A stretch of DNA of 42,500 bases from Halocaridina rubra (lineage: Eukaryota > Arthropoda > Malacostraca > Decapoda > Atyidae). Below are positions 12,520-28,047 of this stretch, one piece after another. Numbering within the stretch: the stretch's first letter is position 1; the number at the start of each line of letters is the position of its first letter. Under the pieces are notes generated by a model, which worked only from the letters and a program-made list of their open reading frames with translations, ran no database searches and had not been told where the DNA came from. The position numbers were made by a program, and so were the translations under genes. The stretch lies in NCBI GenBank assembly GCA_037179515.1, contig JAXCGZ010020818.1, positions 22,501-65,000 on the forward strand, given 5' to 3'.

Positions 12520-12727
12520 CATCATTGGGTAATTTAACAGTTTAGTATCGCGGCCGAATTTCGGGTATTTCTCGCCAATTCTTAACTTAACAATTCATAA
12601 CCTAACCTAGGTTAGGTTAAGAATGGCTAGGTTAGGTTAGATTAAGAATGGTTAGGTTAGGTTAAGAATTGGCAGGAAATAGCCGAAATTCGGCAGCGGT
12701 ACTAAACTGTTATATTACCCATCATTG
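12520..12727. mobile_element. MITE with ~59-bp TIRs and 8-bp TSD
   Basis: The element spans 12528-12719 (192 bp). Its ends are inverted copies beginning GGTAATTTAACAGTTTAG and GGTAATATAACAGTTTAG and continuing for about 59 bp with roughly six mismatches. It is flanked by a perfect 8-bp direct repeat CATCATTG (12520-12527 and 12720-12727). The centre is built of repeated 'ggttaggttaagaatgg' units, which resemble the TTAGG telomere repeat. There is no transposase, so it is non-autonomous. 8-bp duplications fit hAT, P or Merlin-type transposases; I cannot assign the superfamily. Confidence 0.85.
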
Positions 12728-12734
12728 CTGATGA

Positions 12735-12957
12735 CTTTACGGAAGGTATGTGAATTATAAGCGAAAAGATGCCACGAGTGAGGTTGGGCAGAAAAGAGTA
12801 AAATACACCTTGACAATTCAAGAGAGTCCGTTTAGTTTCTAGCTTAGCAGTTAGGTAAGAGGTTCCTTTCTTTCTTATACATTCGGTGGTACAGTTAGTA
12901 ATACTTTGGCACACATTATGTCCCGGATTTGAATCCCGGCTAGGGGTAAAAATGTTT
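12735..12957 (+). repeat. diverged single copy of the tRNA-headed repeat
   Basis: It shares 'gcgaaaagatgccacgagtgaggttggg' (compare 'gcgaaaatgaagccacgagtgaggttgggg' in the array) and a tRNA-like head at about 12886-12950 with A-box-like 'ggtggtacagttagtaa' and B-box-like 'ggatttgaatccc', followed by 'ggggtaaaaatg' as in the other copies. It ends only about 50 bp from the TRMT112 exon-1 splice donor. Being single and more diverged, it suggests the family started as an ordinary dispersed SINE. Confidence 0.7.
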
Positions 12958-13007
12958 AATGCAGCATATAAGATCAAGAGTAAAGAGTCATGCGGTTTAG
13001 AGGATAC

Positions 13008-13085
13008 CTGTATCCGAAGAGGAAATCCTTCCTTGACATTCTTTATGGCTTTGCTCGTTAACATATTATGAGTGATGAGTTTCAT
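13008..13085 (-). CDS. TRMT112: TRMT112 coding exon 1 (start codon)
   Basis: The ATG is at 13085-13083. The exon encodes 26 residues, MKLITHNMLTSKAIKN plus VKEGFPLRIQ, and stops at a CAG|GTATCC donor (phase 0). TRMT112 proteins characteristically start 'MKL.THN.L(T/S)S......V..GFPL.(L/I)', so the match is close over the whole exon. TRMT112 is a small (~125-aa) zinc-binding activator that stabilises the methyltransferases acting on tRNA (TRMT11, ALKBH8), rRNA (BUD23, METTL5) and release factor eRF1 (HEMK2/N6AMT1). An upstream in-frame ATG at about 13130 exists, but the family start at 13085 is preferred. Exons 2 and 3 lie 8.4 and 10.1 kb downstream. Confidence 0.93.
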
Positions 13086-13802
13086 CCTTCTAAGAAGTGT
13101 GAGATATATCTTGAAGGATAACGATAACAAATGTACACCAAATTTTCACGTTGACTGCGTTGTCTTGTTTAATGATCGCAGTTGTTGTTGTTGTTGTTGT
13201 TATTGATTGACGGGTTCACGAGAGGATAGTCCTGAAAGAGAGGCCCCGAGTTATGCAAAAATTGAAGGGCCTTTTTAACTGCGTAACAATCAGAAGAGAA
13301 CTTTTAATAGAAGTTCTCACGGAAGACTTTCTATTGGATTCAGTGGCACTTCTTAGTATCACGGAGTATAAAATAGGTTTCTAGCTGTCTGTATCAATCC
13401 TTATCTGTCAAGTCACATTCATAGGCTATGTCTGAGAGTGAACGCACCTGTGAAGGAGCACGTGATTCTAGTGATTTGTATTAACTTTGAACAAAATAAG
13501 TTCTGAAAAAATGCAATAGAGTGATTATAAGTATCGACTAAAGTGAAAATCAATACATTAGGGTTAATTAGTGAGATCATTAACTGAACTAGAGTGAAAG
13601 ATTAGTTGTAGTGGTTGCTTAACCCCCCCCCCACCCTGTGGTGGTGGAAAACATGAAAACATTTTAAAGAAAAGATAAGAAGCAAACAAAAAAGAAACAA
13701 ATTAGCATTGGTGATTGTATTGATGAACTTGTATCTACGTATATAGAGTATGAAAATGAAAAAGAGTTAAAAGGAAAAACTGAAATAACAACAAGAGAAA
13801 AT
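13086..13802. other. region between TRMT112 start and LINE-2
   Basis: This should hold the TRMT112 5' UTR and promoter (read leftward) and part of the LINE-2 5' UTR (read rightward). Visible items are a (TTG)n run at 13179-13203, a perfect 8-bp hairpin GAGAACTT/AAGTTCTC (13296-13318), and a poly-C run at 13622-13632. No TATA box or other promoter element can be assigned. Confidence 0.5.
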
Positions 13803-14998
13803 ATGACAATGGTAACGGCAAACCCTTTACTTGAAGAGTCAGCAGATTCTGCTGATACTGTACTAAGTGGGCATTGCAGAACAGTTGTTTATGAGGGTAT
13901 TATCTGTGACTTTTGTGAGAAGTGGTATCATTATGAGGAATTGTATTTTGGTTTGGGAAATTTGGGCACGAATGTTGTCAACAATGTTATCAACAGCAAA
14001 AGGATTATGCACAAATGTTTTGGATGTGAGGAAAACATATCAATGAAAGGTGTACAAGGGGAATATTGCAATGCAAATGCTGAATCATTACTACAAGTAA
14101 TGGATCAAATGCAACAACAACAGAATTTCATAGAAGGCCTATTTAAACAAATGGAAAGCCTATGTCAACAGAATGAAGAATTAAAACAACACATATTAGA
14201 AATTGATATGAAAATTAGCAACAACAACAACAAAAGTGACGAGAAATCGGATGAAGACAAGAAAATGAAAACTTACTCAGAGAAGTTGAAAACCAAGAAT
14301 ACGCTTGTGATAAAATCTACGGATGAGAAAGTAAAGGCAGCAGAAAACAAAAAGAAGATAATGCAGATATAAACACAAGTTGATGAAGTGAAAGAAACAC
14401 AGGATAGTCACTTGATTGTAAATTTTATAGACAAAGAAAAATTGGAGGATGCTAAGAAAGAATTTGACGACAACAAAGAAGAGACTAACATCTCAATTAA
14501 TGAAAGAATAAGCTTAAGCCAAAAATTAAGGTATGTAGCGTTTCCAAAGAAGAAGATGAAGAAGATATTGTAGAGAACTTAGTCATGAAGAATTCATGGA
14601 CTCAAACACTTTTTAAAGAAGATGATTTCAAAATTGTCAAGAAATTGAATGCAAAACAAGATGATAGATATCATCTTATCATAAAATGCAGCCCAGAAAT
14701 AAGGAAAGAAATCTTGATTCGTGATGATGTGTTGTATACAATGTATGGAAGAAGTAAAGCATTTGACACCTACAAAGTTTTTCAGTGTTTCAAGTGCCAA
14801 GAATTTGGACATAGAGCAAATGGATGCGATAAAAACCAGGAATGTGCAAAGTGTGGAAGAGATCATTTACTTAAAGAATGTCAAGAAACAACAGTGGAAA
14901 AATGCACAAATTGCACAAAGAAAGGATTAAATGACACTAACCACACGACAAATGAAATTAAATATGTCCAATTTATAAGGCTGAACTGTCCAGAATAA
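13803..14998 (+). pseudogene. LINE-2 ORF1: PHD-like finger, coiled region, zinc knuckles
   Basis: The ATG is at 13803. The N-terminal part has GHCRT...GIICDFCEKWYHYEEL and KCFGCEE, a Cys/His pattern like a PHD finger. A Gln/Glu-rich helix (about 14100-14220) and a Lys-rich stretch follow. The C-terminus carries CCHC-like knuckles: CFKCQEFGHRANGC and CAKCGRDHLLKEC, then a CTNC remnant. An in-frame TAA at 14370-14372 and a frameshift at about 14530-14580 interrupt it; the stop is at 14996-14998. In intact LINEs ORF1 binds element RNA. Confidence 0.75.
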
Positions 14999-15013
14999 AA
15001 AACAAAACTGATC

Positions 15014-17938
15014 ATGGCATCTAAGAAAACTAGTAATATTTCATGTAGTCTAATAAATATTCAGTCAGGGGGCAACAAAACTATTAAAATTAGAAACTTG
15101 AAAAATGAATTCAAACTAGATATATGTATATTGATTGAAACTTGGCCTTGGGGTGATGTAAGGAATAACTCAAAAATTAAAGAAATGAAGCCAGCAACAC
15201 ATAATTTTTATCAGTTACCCAGAAAGGATAGAATAGGTGGTGGAGTGGGTATCTTGATTTCTAAGTCTTTTTCTAAAATAATCATAAAAAATCAATTATA
15301 TTTTGAAACTTTTGAGTACACAGATTTAGAAGTATCATTCAATTATAAACTCATACGAATAATTGCGATTTTTAAACCACCTAATAGAAGTGAAAAAAAA
15401 TTTTCTTGAAGAATATGAGAATCTGTTAGATACAATAAATGAGCTGAGAACAATATTCATTTGTGGTGACTTTAATTTAAGACTAGATGAGGTCATGAGT
15501 AATGAAAAAGAATTTATTGAATTTCTTGAAACACACAACTTAATGAACAGTGAGACAGGCCCTACAACAATACATGATCATATACTAGACCTGGTAATAC
15601 ATTATAATGATCCTAACCTAATAAAAACACTTGAAGTTGAGCCTGATTTTTTAGTCTCACCAGTGCATAAATTAATTACTTTTTGTGTTGATTTCGAGAA
15701 ATCTAAATCTATATGGAAAAAAATTATAGAGATAAATCGAGATTTGTTGCAAGGGAAGTTATTGATGACTGTATAATGAAAATTAATAATGAAAACATGA
15801 GCTGTGATTGTCTATTTGATATACAAAGTAAGTCCTGTGTAGACTGCTATGTTGATAAAAGTAATATACTGTGCTCTGAAACTTATACTGAGAAATGCCC
15901 CAAAATTGAAAAGTAAATAATAATTAAGGACAAGGCTATGTGGTTCAATAAAGAATGACTTATAGCAAAAAGAAAGAGACGTAACATGGAAGATAAGTAG
16001 AAAAGAGCTGAAACAAGGGAAACAAGAGAACTCTACATTAAAGCAAGAAATGAATATAATAGTTGGGTTGAAAAAACAAAAAGAACATACTACAACAAAG
16101 AGTCGAAAAATAAGGATACAAAACGGATGCATAAGAATTTAGAAGATTTATTAGGCATAAATCAAGAAAAAGTTCTGCCAAATAACTGTAATAACCCAAA
16201 TGCATTGGCAAATATTTTTGCTATATATTTTGATAATATAACAGAAATTATTTATAGAAGTTTTACTGATATAAATTTTATAGATACATCATTTATGCCA
16301 CAATCGGAATATAAAAAGCTGAATATATTCAAGGAATTAAACATGGATGATCTAAAAAAAAAGTAATTGGTAGAGTAAAGTGTACATATTGTGAGAATGA
16401 TCCATTCCCGATAAAAGATATTAAAGATGCTCCAAATATAAGCTTAATATATGATTTCTACCTCAATATTGTAAACATGAGTATAAGACACTCTAAATAT
16501 CCGAAAAGTGAGAATGTAACATGCATTAGACCAACCTATAAAGGAAAATGTGATCATAATGACTTAGGCTCTTTCAGACCGATATCAAACTTGTCATATT
16601 TATCAAAAATAATTGAAACTGTAATTAATGATCAATTATGGATTCACCTTAGAGACATCAATATCATACCAGAAAATCAATCAGTTTACAGAGAAAATCA
16701 CTCGACAGAAACAACAGTTTGCTCTATTATGAATGATATGATTATTATGGTTGACAATGGAAAGTGTGGAATATTGATAATGCTTGACTTCAGTGCTGCA
16801 CTCGATACAGTTGTCCATAAGTATCTTCTTAGAGACTTGAAATCTATTGGCATAGATGAAAATTCATATAAATGGCTTGAAAGCTTTTTACAAAATAGAA
16901 AAGCTATAGTTACAATATCGAATGCAAAATCTAATATAATGGATATAAATAAGGGGGTACCACAGGGTAGTATCTTGGGTCCCACATTATTTAATATCTA
17001 TACAATTGAGTTATCGTGGATTCTAAAAAAAACATAATGTTTGATTTAAATTGTATGCTGATGATACTCGATACTATTTTGCGATAACAACAATTCAGAA
17101 CACTACTAATAAGATTGATGAAATAATGGTTGACATAAAAAAAACTGGATGGTTAAAAATAAATTAAAACTGAATGATGATAAAACTGAATGCATGTTAT
17201 TTGGAACAAAATATACATTGAAAAACTTTGCACAATTAGAATATATGCAGATTGGAGTATCCAAAATCAAACTGGTACCAGTCGTGCGAAACTTGGGTGT
17301 TTTTATTGACAATACTTTAACTATGAACAATTAGATATTGAATATAATAAAAACATGTAATTTTCATCTTAGAAATATTGCATTTATCAAAAAGTATTTA
17401 AATGAAGATACCCTAAATACGCTAGTTCATAACCATATAATATCTAGATTGAATTATTGCAATTCCCTTTACTATGGTTTGCCAAACAATTATTAAAAAA
17501 ACTTCAGATCATTCAAAATAAAGCAGCAAGATTAATAAAAGGCACACAGCGACGTCAAAGAATTACACAGACACTGATTGAATTGCATTGACTGCCGATA
17601 AAAGCAAGAATTGCATACAAAATCTGTTTGCTAACCTATAAGACATTAAAGATCGGAGAACCGAAATACTTACATGAGTATTTAGTCCCTTTTGAACTTG
17701 GAGCAAACACCACAGTGAGACATGCAAATGACAAATATAGACTGCATGAACCAAGATAAAATCGAATTATTGATAGGAGAATCTATCAATATAGTGCTCC
17801 AAGAATATATAATAAATTATCAGCGCTACTCAGAGACAGTGAAGATGTGGTGCAGTTTGAGAAAAAACTGAAAACATACTTATTTGAAAAATGCTACGAT
17901 ATCGAACTCTTTACTATAAATGAGCCCTTCAAGGTGTG
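15014..17938 (+). pseudogene. LINE-2 ORF2 (endonuclease-reverse transcriptase), broken
   Basis: The ATG is at 15014, 15 nt after the ORF1 stop. The endonuclease part has LINIQSGGNKT, CILIETW, DRIGGGVGILIS and, after a frameshift near 15400, FICGDFNLRLD. The RT part has SFRPISNLSYLSKI (about 16570), MLDFSAALDTVVH (about 16780), NKGVPQGSILGPTLFNIYT (about 16950) and an intact catalytic YADDT at about 17054 in another frame. The C-terminus contains ELHWLPIK (about 17580) and LKTYLFEK (about 17870). Stops and frame changes recur every few hundred bases, so no product is expected. Confidence 0.85.
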
Positions 17939-17972
17939 AGATAGATAAATAAAAAGTAAAAAAAAAAAAGAA

Positions 17973-23362
<5,390 letters not shown>

Positions 23363-23509
23363 ACCAGAAAAGAGATAAACTGAGTCACTAAATAGCACTT
23401 ATATGGAGATATAAAAATTCTGTGTGAAGCTCAATTAAAAGTTTTTTTCTTTTTTTTTTTTCCTCTTTCTCGTCTTCTTTCTATATTCTGTGAGAGGGAG
23501 AACATAAAA

Positions 23510-24590
23510 ATGAGGCCATCTCTGTCCCAAACCTCTCCCACCCATGGGTCGGGAGAAGGGGTAGCCATCAGGGGACTTAAACAGAGAATCAAGAAGTTAG
23601 AGGAAATGGTTATAAGCCTTGATGATAAAATTCGGAATATGGATGGAGAAATGAAAGAGAATGAAACACTCAGAGAACAAATAAGATCTTTGGAGGAAGC
23701 AAATAAAGCACAAGGGCAGGAGAGAAAGGAACTAGAAAAAAGAATAAAGAAGCTGGAAGGGGAAAAGAGTCAACTAGAATCTAGAATTTCTAAACAAGAA
23801 GATAAAAACAAACAGCTGAATGACAACCTAAAGGAATTAGATGTTAGTTCACTGCTCTCTTCTGAGAGAGACGAGATTGCTGCCTGGAATGTCCAGATTA
23901 AGGAAAACATTGAACAGTTCAGAAAAGAGTTCCAGGAGCTGAATATGGAAAATGATGCCATGAAAACTTCCTTTGCTGATGCACTAAAGGGTAATATGGC
24001 AGTAAAAGAGGCTGTAAAGGTGGTGGCACTGGAAAACATACAAACAGTTGACTATAAAGAGACAGTAATAAAAAAAAATGAAAGACGTTATGATGGAAAG
24101 GGCAAACCCACTCATCAGACAGGCACTTGATAAGGAGAAGACAGTGGTAATCTCAGGCATAAGTGAATCCCAGGAGCCAACATGGCAGGGGAGACTTGAA
24201 GAAAATAAAGCTAGGGTTGTAGACCTGATAAGAAAGCTTGGAGTAGTATGTGGTCCTGAGGATATTGTAAACATACACCAACTAGGTAAATATTCGAGGG
24301 AAGGAAAGGCGAGACCAACAAAAGTAACCTTTGAGAGAGGGGAAACATGTAGGGAAATATTGTTGAGAAAAAAAAGTCTAAAAGACCTTCAAGAATGCAA
24401 AGAAGTGTTCATTAGACGATACAGAACACAGGAAGAGATGGGAAAGATCAAAAACTTGTTGCAAGAGGCAAGAAGGTTAAATGATGAAAGAAATGAAGAA
24501 GAGAAGAAAAATTTTCGTTACAGAGTACTTCCAGACAAAGGGGAGATAAAGAAGATAATGACAGAAGATCAGGGGATGGGGCCTCATTAA
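23510..24590 (+). pseudogene. LINE-1 copy A ORF1 (coiled coil + RRM-like), one frameshift
   Basis: The ATG is at 23510 (MRPSLSQTSP...). Residues ~20-120 form a strong coiled coil (LKQRIKKLEEM, RKELEKRIKKLEGEK). The C-terminal half (VVISGISES, LGKYSREGKARP, VTFERGE, EVFIRRYRTQEE) looks like the RRM/C-terminal fold of LINE ORF1 RNA chaperones; this fold is inferred from pattern only. A homopolymer A run at about 24069-24077, one base longer than the usable frame (copy C reads 'aatcgaaaaaatg'), shifts the frame. The second half reads through to GPH and TAA at 24588-24590. No zinc knuckle is present, unlike LINE-2 ORF1. Confidence 0.85.
24509..24515 (+). promoter_or_regulatory. candidate -1 frameshift heptamer, LINE-1 copy A
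   Basis: AAATTTT in ORF1 phase A AAT TTT, about 75 nt before the ORF1 stop. The -1 frame is open from here into ORF2, which has no obvious ATG of its own. The equivalent site in copy C is 39089-39095. A stop-restart mechanism at the ORF1 stop is an alternative. Confidence 0.35.
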
Positions 24591-24655
24591 GATTGTTATG
24601 CACAAATGCAGATGGATTAGCTGGTAAGGCAATAGAATTAAAAGATAGGATTCAC

Positions 24656-24660
24656 AACAG
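24656..24660 (+). repeat. target-site duplication AACAG (left)
   Basis: AACAG immediately precedes the TGTGGG end of the LTR element and is repeated at 34924-34928. The uninterrupted LINE copy at about 39236-39240 has a single AACAG. Confidence 0.92.
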
Positions 24661-26570
24661 TGTGGGGGTTTAGGATGCTAGAGTGTTGTTAAGATTCTGT
24701 TTTACTAAGTGGACTCAAAGTACCGAGCTCGGTTAAGAGCTCACAAACAGACAGGACAGATATTTGTACTTGAACACCCCATCTCTATTACCATTAGTCG
24801 GTTGAATGAAACTCAGAATTCAACTTTCTTTTAATTTTGGAAATGCAATGACATTAAAAGAATTGAATTAAATTTCTCAAATTAAATTTTATGAAATGCT
24901 GCCTCGAATCCCGGAGGTGGTGAGCACGATGTCGTTTCCCGGCACCACGGACGTATGCCAAGACTTTGGCCTCAACTCGATGATTACCTCTGTCACACAG
25001 GCAGAGTAGAATACAGGACACTGCAATTTCAGAAACAGAAATGACACACTGTTTATAATGGGAAACTGAAAGCATGAGCACACATATAATGAGTTTCCAA
25101 TGTCATTCTACTGGATGAATATATATTGGTTATTCACAGCTAACCAGAAATATTTATGCTACCATAATAGCATACAAAACCATTAATTCTTTACTGGTTT
25201 TTAAAGGAAAACAATATATTCACAATAAATGAAAATTAAGCAAGACAAATACAGTACTGTATGTATTCCTTAAATTGTGGGCAACCACAGAAGTTGCAAT
25301 GCTTATTACTGATTAATAATTAATATGGTAATACTCTATTTAGGATAAAGGAAGAATCTACGAGATATATACAGTATTCATTCACTTTTAGTTATCAAGA
25401 ACTTTGCAATGAAAAAAAGGGTGCAAAACCACCTTTTGAGGTATTTGCAACTTATAACTCAAAACACTTTATCCCCAACATATGAAGAATTAGCAAGATA
25501 AATACGGTATGCATTCATTAAATTGTGGTTAACAAGAAATATTTGCAAAGCCAACTGGGAAAAATTACCTTTTAAATATTTGCATTTTGTTTAGAAAATA
25601 GCTTTATTGACGAGTTTTTGACGTAAAACACTTTATTTACGATGATAGAAAGGGGTGAAATGAAATTAGAATTTATTAGGAAAAGAGATAGATTTTTACG
25701 GGCTCATAACCAGTCTTCAGAGGATGAGATTTTCGTTTATCACATTCAGTGAAAAGAAACTTCTCAGCAATGTATATCAACTGTAATTTACAGGTTAAGG
25801 AATTAACTTTGGCATGTGAGATTCCAGTTTGGTAATCTACAAAATTTCGTGTGTATGGGAATGGAATCTGAAAATATAAATCCATAAGATTTATCCAGTA
25901 ACGAATGTAACTAATTCTCGAAAATAAACCAATTTGCTTGACCCACGAGCTTTACCATACACTATCCCTCACCGCGGCTTGTTGTGCTAGATGAATTCCT
26001 GTGAAGATGCCACGTAATTAAGATTTGAAATAAACTTAGACTACCCAGGCGAGATGTTGCCTCTGGGCAGTCTTGGCGCCAAAAGAGAGCGTCTCCTTGT
26101 TCCTCCTGGTGAGTTCATCTGTAGGATACATTTCTAGAGCAGTAATTGGCTCTGATATCATTTTAAGGACTATTTTAGTGGTGGTCCCTGGCAGGCAATC
26201 ATAGCAGAGATGCAAGGGAGAGACAGTATTTTTAGGTGCAACAAGTGGAAGCAAATAAAATAAAACGAGAATAATAATGAAAAGTTAGGTTACTGGTTCT
26301 TTTTTCTCTCTCCTAATTTTCTTGGCTCGTAGCAGACAGAAAAATAGGAGCAGCCTCTATATCGGGGCTATACTTCTACACGTACAAGAAGAGTAAATAA
26401 GGTATATTTACAATTAGCTATAAGCTAAAATACAAATTGCAAATAATCATAATCTGCGAAAGTCAAGAAGTGGGAATTATTTTTTTAGTTAGAAAATAAC
26501 AGTTATGTTAAATTTATTTAATAAGGCATCTAACAGCCTCTGTTGACTTTGAGCGAAACACTCTGTCACA
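24661..26570 (-). repeat. 3' LTR of the gypsy-type element
   Basis: 1910 bp, with its partner at 33019-34923. On the plus strand it begins TGTGGGGG and ends GTCACA. Both LTRs contain a perfect 12-bp palindrome ACCGAGCTCGGT (24722-24733 here) and three degenerate ~125-bp internal repeats at about 25229-25560 ('gaagaattagcaagataaatac...'). The short frames inside occur twice only because the LTR does. Confidence 0.95.
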
Positions 26571-27207
26571 AAGGCCCTTTCTAGAGAATATTGATTTAGC
26601 AAAATTCTACTACAGAAGGCGAAAAAAGAACAGAGGAAGTTACGGTGACTTCAGTGTTATTATGAGGGATGAGATATCCTTCTCATGGAAAAGAACAAAT
26701 GAACAATAAGAATGGGATCCACCACTGGAACATATCATACTATTAGTAAAAGTAAACAAGTCTTGTAAACAAAATATTAAATGACATGCAAAACATAAAA
26801 GAAATGTGATCAAATTCAAATTTCAAGAAAATTAAATCACAATTAGATATCAGTGAATATCAATATTTAAGTTTATGAATGCTTCACATGCAAGAAGGCA
26901 ATTATATAATATACAAAATAAAATACAGTATACGCAAATTAAACATTTGAACCACGTCGTCATTAACATTGGCGACTGGATTTAAAACAGTTTCAGCTAT
27001 TCAACACTAAACTAAAATGTTTCTGCCATGTTCTGGCTTTCAAAGTCCCACAAAGGGAAATATAAAACTACGATCAAAAAATTATTCTTCATCTTTTTCG
27101 TCTTCCATTAGGAATAACGTTTGTACGCTAAAATAAACAAGTACAGTACAGTATTAAAGACATAAAAGATAAACATAAAAATAAACAACACATTAGAGAA
27201 GTAATCT
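26571..27207 (-). other. 3' untranslated region of the gypsy-type element
   Basis: Between the RNase H stop and the 3' LTR. No coding region was found. The bases next to the LTR read 'agaaagggcctt' on the minus strand, a weak candidate for the polypurine tract that primes plus-strand synthesis. Confidence 0.55.
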
Positions 27208-28047
27208 TTACCGACTAGCCAAATTTAGGCTAACAGCACCAGCTTCCTCATTTGAGGGTAACGACCGTCGACTTAGTAGATCAGCAAGGTCATTGTCCTT
27301 GCCATGAACATGTTGGGCAGTGAATTTGAAAAGATTCAGGTAAAGTGCCCACCTTTTCAGACGAGGATTTAGCTTGTCTGCAGTCTGTAAATATAGGAGA
27401 GGTCGGTGGTCGGTTCTCAGTGTAAAATGTTGGCCATACAGATGGACTTCAAATTTCTTTATGGCCCAATATACAGCTAGAGCTTCCTTCTCCACAGTGG
27501 AGTAATTTTGCTCTGCAGGGCGAAGCCTGCGGCTTGCATGTCGCACTGGAGCTACTTCTGCTGAGCTGTCTGATCGGGCTTGCAAGAGCACGGCACCCAG
27601 GCCTTCGTCTGAGGCGTCGGTCTGCAAGATAAATGGAAAATCAGGGTTTACCAGTTGTAATACTGGCTCACCTGCCAATGCTTCTCGGAGCTTGAAAAAT
27701 GCTCTCTCCGCTTCATCTGTCCATTTGACAGGGGAGGATTTACTTTGCTTCGAGGAGGTCATTTGCTGCAAAGGGGCAGCGATAGTATTAAAGTATGGAA
27801 TGAACCGTTGGTAGTAGCCGACACTACCCAGGAATGATCTCAGTTGAGTGACAGTGGCAGGTTTCTCCATATCCTTAATAGCTTGTACCCTGTCATGTAA
27901 AGGGGACATAACTCCTTCTCCAACCACGTGGCCGAGATACTGCAATTGTGTGAAACCAATCTCACATTTGGAAGGCTTTAAATGAAGTCCATGCTGGTTC
28001 AGACGAGTGAGAACTCTGCGGAGGGTCTCGAGGTGCGATGACCAATC
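27208..28047 (-). CDS. pol 3' part: RT thumb and RNase H
   Basis: In the same frame as the upstream gag-pol, directly after the TAG at 28050-28048. The first ~34 codons encode the region after FIDD (DWSSHLETLRRVL, LHLKPSKC). LQYLGHVVGEG, TQLRSFLGSVGYYQRFI and PVKWTDEAERAF follow, then RNase H with QTDASDEGLGAVL, YSTVEKEALAVYWAIKKF, LRTDHRPLLYL and HVHGKDNDLADLLSRR. These contain the expected acidic residues (D, E, D, D). It ends at a stop codon at 27210-27208. It is translated only if the TAG is read through or is a recent mutation. Confidence 0.9.
   Translation of the reverse strand, partial: DWSSHLETLRRVLTRLNQHGLHLKPSKCEIGFTQLQYLGHVVGEGVMSPLHDRVQAIKDMEKPATVTQLRSFLGSVGYYQRFIPYFNTIAAPLQQMTSSKQSKSSPVKWTDEAERAFFKLREALAGEPVLQLVNPDFPFILQTDASDEGLGAVLLQARSDSSAEVAPVRHASRRLRPAEQNYSTVEKEALAVYWAIKKFEVHLYGQHFTLRTDHRPLLYLQTADKLNPRLKRWALYLNLFKFTAQHVHGKDNDLADLLSRRSLPSNEEAGAVSLNLASR

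Larger units (their letters stand above)
13803..17972 (+). mobile_element. degenerate L2/CR1-group LINE (LINE-2)
   Basis: A plus-strand two-ORF non-LTR element. ORF1 has PHD-like and CCHC fingers. ORF2 has an endonuclease, an RT and a C-terminal domain with 'NYCNSLYYGLP', 'LIELHWLPIKARIAYK' and 'LKTYLF', residues typical of the L2/CR1 (Jockey superfamily) C-terminus. It ends with 'gatagataaataaaaagtaaaaaaaaaaag' at about 17940-17972. The 5' limit is uncertain; the 5' UTR probably reaches back towards 13350. Multiple stops and frameshifts make it non-functional. Confidence 0.85.
23363..24660 (+). mobile_element. CR1-clade LINE-1 copy A, 5' part
   Basis: It starts where homology to copy C begins ('accagaaaagagat') and contains ORF1 and the first ~70 bases of ORF2. 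It stops abruptly at the AACAG duplicated by the LTR element. The remainder of the same copy resumes at 34929 after the insertion. Confidence 0.88.

Noticed and set aside
12600..12672. Telomere or telomere-adjacent sequence
   Set aside because: GGTTAGGTTA motifs are short, in both orientations and inside a MITE; they are interstitial.
24854..25083. Small conserved proteins in duplicate (24854-25083 and 33212-33441; 25676-25885 and 34034-34243; 26036-26254 and 34389-34607)
   Set aside because: Each pair is simply the two LTRs; near-identity reflects LTR duplication, not protein selection.
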